From Pectinophora gossypiella (taxonomy: Eukaryota > Arthropoda > Insecta > Lepidoptera > Gelechiidae): 64,000 nucleotides of DNA. The notes under the pieces were generated by a model. It saw only the letters and a program-made list of their open reading frames with translations. It searched no databases and was not told the DNA's origin. The stretch is from NCBI RefSeq assembly GCF_024362695.1, contig NC_065433.1, forward strand, positions 23,309,700 to 23,373,699, given 5' to 3'. Position 1 is the first letter of the stretch. Each line of letters starts with the position of its first letter. Shown one piece after another: positions 54,976-64,000 of the stretch. A program made the position numbers and the translations under genes.

Positions 54976-56267
54976 AGGCAAATACCCTGTACAGGTAAGG
55001 TTACATACCCTAGAATCAGACTCATCATTGATCTAAACGATGAAGCATTCCCTCAGCGCGAAACTTGATAAATAAGCAATTCTGATCGTCTTGGGAGGGC
55101 ATTTAGAGCACAGTAAAGTTCAAATTTCTCCCGCTTAAGATTGTAAGGTTATAAGTTGAGAATGTCCGGTGAGTCAGCGATATATAACATCTGGCCTACT
55201 TTTTACTGGCGTGCATCAAAATGGCGGCCAAAAGGTCAGCCATATTGTTAAACCGTCACTCGGGTCTTCCACTAAAATCTCCACTATTAATGACTATGAA
55301 ATTCTTAAGCCCCTCGAGTTTTTTGTAGTACTTTATTTGCCGTTTCAAGAAGAACGCTCTTCGGTTTTTTCCTTTAGTTGTAGGTAGAAATACGTATAAT
55401 TTGTCAGAGTAAATTAAAAACTGTGTGGATAAGCCTATTGAGAAGCTTACGAATATTGCAATTTTTGTCTTTATAAAAGATCTATTGAGTAGTGAGTAAT
55501 AGTAGTATTTCAGTGTTGATTAAAAGGTTTTTTCAATGTTTACGAAGTTACTTCTTTTAAGTGTTTTTAGAACAGTTTTCAATATTTTCAATACTTAGTT
55601 CGTTCTATTGATATCAATTATTAGGGCGCTTTTATAAGTTAGGATAGGTATACTGGATCCTAAATACTAAAAAAATATGCTGAAAGATCTTCAAGCAGTG
55701 TTTAACGTGTGTTCCTTTTAAATAGTCGTATGATTCATAAATATAAAGGTCATTGGTTACCCTTTTCTTATTGTTATAGTGTACCCACCTAGTCAGGGTA
55801 TCCCACCTAACTCACGCCTACACCCTTCTTTTTATTGCGGCATTCTTCTAACCGGCCAGGTACAGAATAAAACTGCCAAAAAACTAGGTCTACCTTTTGC
55901 CTTTTTGGTCCCTTAAGTATTTATATAGCAGAAATGTTCTGGGTAGTCTTCACGATGCGAGTAAAGTACTCCACGACTAAGTAATATCAATTAAATTCTC
56001 CAGAATGCGAAATGTGGAGGCGTGTTCCTTCAACACGTACGAGGTATGACCAGCGAAGCGGAACGTACTTTTAAATGCTCGAGTTCCTTGAGATTTGTGG
56101 TGAAAATTTAGAGAAGGCCGTTAATTTTTTAAAATAAGAAGCTACGTTAACAAGATAGAATTCGATTTTTAAAATGCCATGTTAGTTCCATTTTTTCATA
56201 AATAGAACTCTGCGCTCACAGCTCGCTTCAAACACTGTTAAGACAAAATTAAATCTAAAAATTCTGA
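54976..56267. other. non-coding stretch
   Basis: I see nothing recognisable. The frame at 55169-55387 has no conserved motif. Confidence 0.4.
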
Positions 56268-56535
56268 CTCGGACGGTACATGAACCCGCAGCCCTTGTCA
56301 AGCCGGGACGACCGTGTCAACCACTACACCACCGGATCCTCCTGTCCGTGCGAAATTCTTTTAAGTAATATTAGTACTTAACATTCTAGATAGATGCCGC
56401 CGGCGTCGGCTTAGTGACGATACATAGATCGAAATAATTGCGCATGGACAGGAGGAGGAGCCGGTGGTGTAATGGTTAACACGGTCGTCCCGGCTTGACA
56501 AGAGCTGCGGTTTCAAGTCCTATCCGAGTCAGGAT
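56268..56535. repeat. inverted pair of tRNA-like SINE heads (family E)
   Basis: A tRNA-like head, GGTGGTGTAATGGTTAACAC on the plus strand at about 56462-56481, is mirrored by an inverted copy at about 56268-56345. They share the flanking CTCCTG/CAGGAG sequence, with about 100 bp between them. Both have the A-box and B-box layout of tRNA-derived SINEs. Confidence 0.75.
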
Positions 56536-57892
56536 ATTTATTTATCGATGTGATTTTCCCTAAACACGGGTGGGTACTATGAAAACAAAAATTTCATTTA
56601 CTTTCTGTTACTCTACATACCTACCTACTGTTCTCTTTTCAATAATACCCGACGACGCGCATGTGCAGGATGTTACAATATAGTAAATTAATAAACGAAT
56701 GTCTACAAGTCATTACACGTTGAAGGACGTTCGTATAAACTCGCAATGTTTGTACGCGCCTTAAGCAAAACATTTGCCCACATAAAGTAAACACCACACT
56801 CGCCGGGAACTAAGACGAACTAGGGAGACCCGGGAGGAACTAAACGCCTCGAATAAAACACGTTTTAATTTCCACGAAATTCCCGCCATGGTGCTTTGAT
56901 AATTTACTGGGCGCTAATTTACTCAGCCACGGTTGCGAGTTGACAGATTTTGAAACTTTCTACCATTGTTCGTCGCCGGCTTAGTTAGGAAAACAGTTTC
57001 GCAATGTTTTAAACATTTCATTTTAGCTTTCATTTGAAAAGTATTTAGTTGGATTGTTTGTGGGGTAAGTTTCACCCGGTAAGTCGTAAAAGAAGTTGGA
57101 AAGATGTTTTTAATAAAAATTTTACCATTGCTATTAGATATAACATCATTTTAACTCTTAAATTAGTAGAACACAAGAAAATGTGATCCCTCAAGTCCTC
57201 TTTCCGACAAAGTCGGAGTATGATACGAAGAGTTTTTCGTCCGGAATCTTTTCGTTTCTAAACATGCACGAAACAGCCTAAAAAGCATAGGAACAACATC
57301 TAAATGTACTCTGAGATGACGCTCCAAATTCTTTCTTACTATTCCGTCACAATAAAACCGAAAATAAAATTTCATGGCTCAAAGGCAAAGGTCACGAAAT
57401 TCCGATGACCTGACCGTAAGTGAATAAAACATTTGGCCTATTGTATCTTGCGGTGTGAGTATTGTGAGCGGTTATAACGGTAATTATACAAATGTATGTT
57501 GAAAATAAACGTATGGAAATGGTGTATGGAGTTCAGTCAATGTGTTTATGTGATGATAGAAACGATTGAAATTCCTTGAAGGACCCTTCCTAAAGGTACA
57601 TTAGAAATGTATCATGTCTTTAAAAAAAGGATTAAAGCTAGAAACTAGTCTCGGTAGCATAGTAGCACGTATACCGCGCGCTTTGCAGTATATGGACCAA
57701 TACTATTTCGCTACGCGATAAATAACGCAATTCTATTGGTTAATTTTGTGTTGTTATGTTTATTAGTCTTACTTAAGGTATTGACAGGCCACTTTAATCA
57801 CTTACCAACTCAGTCAACGGGCCCTAAAAGTAAACTCGAAATCATTTCGGTGTATTTCACCAGGAACTGTAAATTGTTTAGTTATGAAAATA
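56536..57892. other. non-coding stretch
   Basis: I see nothing recognisable. The minus-strand frame at 57163-57375 has no domain. Confidence 0.4.
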
Positions 57893-57990
57893 AATTTATT
57901 TATTTATTTAATTTATTTATTTTATTTATTTATTTAAATTTTATTTATTTATTTAAATTGTATTATTTTATTTATTTATTTAAATTGTAT
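57893..57990. repeat. (ATTT)n microsatellite
   Basis: Interrupted ATTT/TTTA repeats over about 95 bp. The plus-strand open frame over it is an artefact. Confidence 0.95.
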
Positions 57991-57992
57991 AG

Positions 57993-58505
57993 TTTCCCAG
58001 GTCAAAGATTAATTATGAAATTCTGAGTGCTAAATAAAGACAGATCTGACAAAAAAACCTTTTCTTTTTCCTATTTAACTCATTTATGAATTTAAAAAAT
58101 GAACAATGAAATAATAAAAGCGACATTTTGTCTCGTTTTTCTATGACGTCACAGGTTGCTTTTCATACAAATTCCATAGTAATTTCGTGTTTTGACGTTT
58201 ATTAAACTAGGTCCCCGATACCGACCCCGCCGGCGTGGTCGACGATTTCCCTCATTCAGCGCTTGTCGCTATCGACCCACTAGGGTCGATTAATTCTTTC
58301 AAATATTTTTCCTCTCAGACGACGCCCTGAGCCGAGGTTCGCGCCCAACTGGGCACCCTCAGGCCTGTTGTCTTAAACGTTGTACCGGGTGAGAGCCTTC
58401 AGCGCTCACCATTTGTCCGGCCAAGTAGTTAATGTCATCTGCGGCAAATCTACAATAACTCACGTCAAAAAAAAGACTTTTATTAAAAAGTAACTGATTT
58501 GACTA
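57993..58505 (-). repeat. repeat family O copy split by retroposon N
   Basis: The minus-strand O copy runs 57993-58206 and resumes at about 58488-58505 (AAGTAACTGATTTGACTAA). The gap is filled by retroposon N, with TTTATTAAA duplicated at 58198-58206 and 58479-58487. Confidence 0.75.
58207..58478 (+). mobile_element. retroposon N, uninterrupted copy
   Basis: It runs from CTAGGTCCCCGATACCGACC to a CACGTCAAAAAAAAGAC end, 272 bp, with a 9-bp target-site duplication (TTTATTAAA). It is the reference copy for the interrupted one at 27694-28198. Confidence 0.85.
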
Positions 58506-59445
58506 ATATAAAAGACGTACATGTTATAAACTAACGCATTATTATTCAATCGTCCGTTAAAGCTAAATTATGTTTGCTAAGGCGACGGGTTCGCTCGTAT
58601 TTTTACTTTACTGGTTTACAACCGCCAATGTTACATTGTAACATGTAACAAACCATATTCTTACGTGACCTAACATTTATAAATAACAAGCCTTTGTCTG
58701 CGACTTCGCTCGCTTTGCGGTGTAAATATCACTGTATTCCAATACACTTAGATGTCCCATTTCAAAAGAGGCACTTGGGGAAATCACTGGTCGAAGATAT
58801 AAATTTTGAACCGGGTCCATATCGACTGTCTTATGACATTTTAAAGTTAAATAAGATTGAGAAAACTAGATCATAGATCATAACTTTTCAAGATTTAGGT
58901 GACACATATTACCTATCCAGTTATCACGCGAATTATATTGATGAAGTCATCAGAATTTGAATTAATAAATCAACCTTACATGTTCTGTGATAGTGATTAT
59001 AATTCCACGTAAAACTGATGCTGAATGCTGACAGCGCGCAATGCGGAAGAATTTTGGTCTGCTTTAAGTTGTGAAGTCACTATTATTGTGTATCACAGTA
59101 GTAATCTTTATTTTGAAAAGGGTTTTTTTTCTAAAAGATAATGTTACCCTCATAGTAGTGCAAATTATACATATAAAAAAACTGTCTTCCGCGTGGACTT
59201 AGGAAATCGCGCGTGACATTTTCTTTTCCAACCCTCTTTTCACCCATTTGAGGGACGGTTTCGGATATAAAAACTATCCCATATTCTTTTCTGGATCTCA
59301 AACTTACGCCATATCGAATTTTAATTAAATCACTACAGCTTTTTCAACGCGAAAAGGTAACAAACAGACAGACAGACCAGTACTCGATTTTGTAATATGA
59401 GTATGGATTGTAATTTTATTATATTACAAGTAGTACAATGAAATT
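58506..59445. other. non-coding stretch
   Basis: I see nothing recognisable in this stretch. Confidence 0.4.
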
Positions 59446-59610
59446 ATTCCGTGCTTCGGAAGGCATGTTAAGCCGTTGGTCTCCGGCTACTAGCCCATAC
59501 ACTTCAACCAAACCGCAGCGAAGCAGCGTGGTGGAGTATGCTCCACGCCCCCTCCTAAGTCCTGTGCCCAGCAGTGGGACGTATATGGGCTGTTTGTTAT
59601 AGTATGTTTA
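59446..59610 (+). mobile_element. SINE family A, 3' part
   Basis: It starts TTCCGTGCTTCGGAAGGCAT and ends GACGTATATGGGCTGTTTGT, with a small deletion in the CCCTCC region. Confidence 0.75.
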
Positions 59611-59903
59611 GTTACAAGTGGTGTAATAATAGTTGTACAGTCATACTGTAATATATAGTTGTTCTACTTCCTTAACTTACATACTTGTGTAGTTGTCGAT
59701 GTCCGATAAGAATTCAATAACCTTTGGAAGCTATCGCTATGCAAATATAGAGGGTCGGTAAATACACAAAATAAACAAACATCCATTGAATGGAATATTT
59801 CTGATATTGAATAATACACACACATATCACAATTGGTTATGACGAAACTTATACTTTTGTACTGTTATGAATTATTTCTCCAACAATATGTACCTAATAC
59901 AAT

Positions 59904-60280
59904 GGTGCTAATTCCTGTAAATACCAACTAATTTTATTTTAAGTTATATCTGTCATTTTCTTATCCGCCGAAAAGGAAAGGGACGGGTAATCGACAAGCA
60001 TAAAATTTATGGAACACACGTCAATTTTAAGCACAAATCTAATCCAGCCGTCTAAAAATTTTACATCAGTCAATAACCCGACACAGTTAAGTAGACAGCA
60101 CGTCAAACGGATTGCATACCAGGGACGTACCTTTTGATTCGCCCGGGTTATTCATTCATTCACTCATTCTTCCTAAAATTAAGAGCTGTGAAGCATCCGT
60201 CCCTTTCCTTTTCGACGGATATGAAAATGACGGATATAACTTAAAATAAAATTAGGCGGTGTCTGCAGGAATCGGGGCCA
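59904..60280. mobile_element. foldback MITE family G, copy 2
   Basis: It begins GGTGCTAATTCCTGTAAATA and ends CTGCAGGAATCGGGGCC. Long inverted arms include AAAAGGAAAGGGACGG. It is about 377 bp and non-coding, in the opposite orientation to copy 1. Confidence 0.85.
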
Positions 60281-60317
60281 ATATGTATCTAATAATAAAT
60301 GTATCTAACAATACACT

Positions 60318-60686
60318 GTCCCCGATTCCTGCAGACACCACGTAATTTTATTTTAAGTTATACCTGTCATTTTCTTATCCGCCGAAAAGGAAAGGGACGG
60401 GTGATTGACAACTGTTAATTTTAAAACGAATGAATAACCCGGGCGAATAAAATAGGCATCGCGCTCATGCAACCCGCTTGACATGTGCTGTCAAGTTAAT
60501 TCTGTCAGGTTACAGGCTAATATAAAATTACGGAAGGTTTTTAAATGTCTGCATTGTCGGCATTGACGTGTGTTCATTAAGTTTTATGCCTATCGATTAC
60601 TTTTCCCTTTCATTTTCAGCGGGCAAGAAAATGACAGGTATAACTTAAAATATATTTAGATGATGTGTACAGGAATCATCACAATA
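60318..60686. mobile_element. foldback MITE family G, copy 3
   Basis: It begins TCCCCGATTCCTGCAGACAC only 37 bp after copy 2 ends, and ends GTACAGGAATCATCAC. It is in the same orientation as copy 1. Confidence 0.85.
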
Positions 60687-61912
60687 TGGCTAAAATCTAA
60701 TTAATTAGGTATCAACACAACCCATTTATAATATTAGTATGGATTATCGCACTTTAAACTTAATTTAGTTAACAGGCCAAAATGTTTACCCAGCAGGGAA
60801 ACAAAGTTATAAAAGTAATGTAGTACATTAAACACATATCCCTATTTTATTCGCCGTAGTCACCCGACTACGTACAAATAAAAAGTATAAATAACGCCTA
60901 AAACCATCACACACCATTACCATTATATTGGTATTGTTTTTAAACTGAAAATCAGTTCCACCAAGTTAAACATTTCAAACTTTTAAAATCTAGAAACTTT
61001 TTTCCTCAATTCGACTAACATGGTGAAAAAGGGCTAATTTGTGAAACTTGCATGACATTAGCTACATATATCTAAGCCATAATGACACCCTTAAGTCACA
61101 CTTATATAATTTGCATAATATTAAACGACGCCCAGTCATTATAGCTGTAATATTTTTGTAGCAAAAAAGAGGGCGAAAATTGTGTTTTGCCCGCAATTAG
61201 TCGTAGTAAGTTACGTGATGAAGTAATAAAAAGGAAATTTGAAAGAAATACACTCTGAGAAATTGTTAATTACATCGCATTTGAGTTAATACTAACCTAC
61301 CTACTTTTTAATAACCTATTTTCGTTGCAACAATGCGATTAATTATTTAAAAGCGACTATTTAAGTCGGTAAACAAATGTAGGTAAATGAGTGGAACGGA
61401 ACGTAAGACTGATTGATAGGTACTAAGAGAGAATAGTATGGAAGCTTGTTTATGGTATGAATTTTAAAAGGGTTACCTGTAATAATTTTTTGTTTTGTAA
61501 AAACGGAGAAAATAAAAGGCGTGAAGATAAATAAAATATCCCTTTTAATTCTATATTCCACACACATAGGTCTTTAAACATTTCAAAGATAACAATATTT
61601 ATTTATCTATTAATATACCTATGAAATTAAATATACAAACGCCTTTGCAAAATCCATGAAACTTGTCTTAGGCAGCGGACCGAAAGCGCCAACGTTCACA
61701 TAAATTTCCGATAGATGGCGTAAATCAAACGCAACTCGTTAGCTCTATAGAAGCTACCAGCAGCGATCCGTATGCACCAGCGTAATATTTTAATCTGGTC
61801 TGGACTGGACAAAGCGAGCATTATACCACTGACATACATAGTAGCGCCAGTTGGCTCATTAAGATAAATCAGAAACAGATCACGTAGGACTAAGACGGTA
61901 ACAGCGGGACAC
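60687..61912. other. non-coding stretch
   Basis: A patch at about 61655-61900 looks like an old repeat (minus-strand frame ending RANELRLIYAIYRKFM) but I cannot assign it. Nothing else is recognised. Confidence 0.4.
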
Positions 61913-61952
61913 TTGAACAAGCAATTAGACATGGACCTTGGGATACTATGGG

Positions 61953-62700
61953 TAAAGTGGAACATGGGTAATTTACTAGTAGGTTTGGAAGGTCAGATTG
62001 TTTGGAAATTGCCAGTGAGAACCAAGATGATCCGTGCTTCGGAAGGCACGTTAAGCCGTTGGCCCCGGTTACTACTTACTGATGTAAGTAAGTAGTCGTT
62101 ACGTGAGCCATGTCAGGGGCCTATGGCGGCTGAATAATAACCCTGTCACCAGGGTTGACGAGGATGGTAATTCACCACACAACCCGCACGATAGAAGAAG
62201 TGAGAACCAAAGGCAAGGTCTATAAAACAGCTGTCAGACCGGAGCTCCTGTACGGGAGTGAAGTCTGGCCAAAAAGACACACGAGCAGAAACTTCACACC
62301 AGAAATGCGTATGCTACGATGGTCGGGGGGTGTTACGCTAAACGATAAAGTGCACAACAATCACATCAAGTTTTAAAGTTGCACCCATAACTCACAAGAT
62401 ATCGGAATCCAGGCTAAAATGGTACAGTCATGTAATGAGAAGAACGGACGACCATGCCGTGAGAAAACTTATTTTCATGGCTACAAGAAAGAAGGAACGG
62501 GGAAGGTCTATAACCACCTGGTTGACAAATTTACAGAGGGACATGAAGATGCTGGGTCTCAAAGAAGACGATATTTATCAGCGAGATACCTGACGCCGCA
62601 TGATTGGGAAAGCCTGCCCCAAGTAAGGGGAAGTGGCGAAGACGAGGAGGAAGATCCGGTGGGCATTCGCTTCTGTTAATAACTTCAGGGAGGTTAGCCA
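61953..62700 (+). pseudogene. LINE reverse-transcriptase C-terminal remnant, interrupted by SINE B
   Basis: The frame reads WKLPVRTK up to the SINE and continues GKVYKTAVRPELLYGSEVW and then EMRMLRWSGGV after it. The VYKTAVRP-LLYG-E-W and MRMLRW motifs are standard for non-LTR reverse-transcriptase tails. Further matches (WYSHVMRRTDDHAVRK and similar) follow in another frame after a frameshift and stops near 62373. It is a dead copy. Confidence 0.85.
62026..62198 (+). mobile_element. 5'-truncated SINE family B inside the LINE
   Basis: It starts GATGATCCGTGCTTCGGAAG and ends GATAGAAGA. AGTGAGAACCAA is duplicated at 62014-62025 and 62199-62210, 12 bp. Removing it restores the LINE frame. Confidence 0.92.
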
Positions 62701-64000
62701 AGTTGTAAACGATTTCGAAAAGTGACAGTGCTACAAGTGTGTTCTGTTCGTTTTTTCCTTGTTTGCAAATTGCCAAGGCCACAGGTTAAGTAAGTAGAAG
62801 TGGAGTTTGTTTGATGTGAAAGAATATAAATAGAGGTCTCATTACATGCCCCTGGCTTAATCTAAACTAGATAAACGAAGACGAGCATTCGTATTCCGAA
62901 CACCTGCACGCAGGAGGATCTGATGAGCGCTGCAGATAGCGCCATACTTGTTGCCAAGTTTTGGGCCGATACTATTTAGTTTGCCATCTACACGATAAGA
63001 AGAAGAGATTCGTACTCCTCTCTGGAGTAAGGGTGATATCTCACTAGATAACCGTGGTGACACTGACAAATCGAATGCAGATGACTCAGGTGGTAGCGTT
63101 TATGTGCTTGCGCCACCATGATGTCCTAGTGAGACGTGGTCAGATTGACCTAGGCAAATTGGCTTTAGCATCGTACCAGAATTAAGATCAGAAGAGTGAA
63201 GCTGAAGTTATTGAATCTGACTTACAATTTTGTCTAGTTCCATTATTTTCTCCAGATTTCTCCACAGACTCGAGTGAGGGCTAGCAATATGGGTTGAGGC
63301 CTGTCCATCATTTTTTGGGCATACATTTAAAAGGTATATTGAACCACAAACAGAAGACAACTTGCAGTGACAGTTGGAGTTCGAACATGTTAAAAAGCCA
63401 GTTGTTTGTCATCTATATTTTATTTATTCATGACTGACAACTGGAAGTTTCAATTATATTAATAGATGTAATTAGTCATACTCCAAAATCTATGATTACA
63501 GTGAATGTTTCGATTCCCACGAGGTCGCAATAGCGCAATTAATAAACCAAGAATCATTAAGTTATATTTTGATAGAGTAAAACTATATACCTACCACAGT
63601 TTACGGTTGATTTTATATTCATCCAACAAGAAAGCAATTGCATGTTTAAGAGGAGTAAAAGTAACATTTTGTTGATACTGAAACCATAAATTACATTTAC
63701 GCTGCGAGTACAGCGCGAAAATGGTGGCTCATAATCGAATCACTCGTCTCGACTCTGTTTTAAGGAACGAGTGGGAACATATTTTGCTAGCGAAAGAAAA
63801 ACACATCACATCACATCACAGCCGTGATGGACGGATAGACGGAACAAGAACCAATAATATATTCAGTGCGCGAAAAAGAGCACTCATAAATCGGCAGAGG
63901 CATTCGTAAATCAAACTTTTTGTCACCAAATCTATAATTCACAACCATCGGCGACACTCTTTGAGTTAGAGTTCTTTCATTCGAGGTTATAAATTCTAGC
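62701..64000. other. non-coding stretch at right edge
   Basis: No exon or named repeat is supported. The frames at 62857-63069 and 63721-63909 show no domain. A (CACAT)n-like run is visible near 63801-63819. Confidence 0.4.

Noticed and set aside
57736..58026. 96-codon plus-strand frame
   Set aside because: It is produced by the ATTT microsatellite.
1..64000. CRISPR array, operon or prophage-like system
   Set aside because: The window is animal nuclear DNA with spliced exons and retroposons. No regularly spaced short repeats were seen.

Overview
The window is AT-rich animal nuclear DNA, almost certainly from a moth or butterfly. It has no bacterial features: there are no operons, and the longest open frames are exons bounded by GT/AG splice sites. 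The one gene supported by the sequence is the middle of a large classical (type III) cadherin on the minus strand. I call it DE-cadherin/shotgun-like. The rest is intron and upstream DNA packed with short retroposons and foldback elements. The insect assignment rests on the cadherin architecture. The narrower assignment to Lepidoptera rests on the look of the tRNA-headed SINEs and LINE tails, and is inference.

Cadherin region (about 1.3-27 kb, minus strand). Fifteen exons join in one continuous frame across every junction (2990 nt, 996 complete codons). The order is an Arg-rich segment with a possible convertase site, seven extracellular cadherin (EC) repeats, the PDDWD-type membrane-proximal domain, and the start of the region that precedes the laminin-G/EGF part. 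The signal peptide exon(s) and the 3' half (laminin G, EGF, transmembrane and catenin-binding tail) are not in view. The 3' exons lie off the left edge. The 5' exons lie either beyond the right edge or unrecognised in the 37 kb upstream. Introns range from under 100 bp to about 7 kb and carry SINEs, MITEs and microsatellites.

Upstream region (27-64 kb). I found no convincing exon. The sequence is a layered mobile-element landscape. It has at least four tRNA-headed SINE families (called A to D here, plus a fifth pair E), several 5'-truncated LINE tails with recognisable reverse-transcriptase C-terminal ends, a poly(A) retroposon (N), and several foldback MITE families (F, G, H, I and others). 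Many insertions still have readable target-site duplications. Several are nested, so the order of insertion can be read directly: a SINE within a LINE within a LINE at 28.6-29.4 kb, a MITE inside a LINE codon at 36.75 kb, a SINE fragment inside a MITE at 45.25 kb, and a SINE inside a LINE frame at 62.0 kb. Other structures that stand out are a perfect 34-bp hairpin at 42.2 kb, a palindrome with an exact 146-bp duplication at 44.3-44.7 kb, and a 572-bp element with perfect 25-bp terminal inverted repeats at 38.2-38.7 kb.

I did not find a clearly new biological system. The most useful results are the full exon model of the cadherin segment and the dated nesting of mobile elements.
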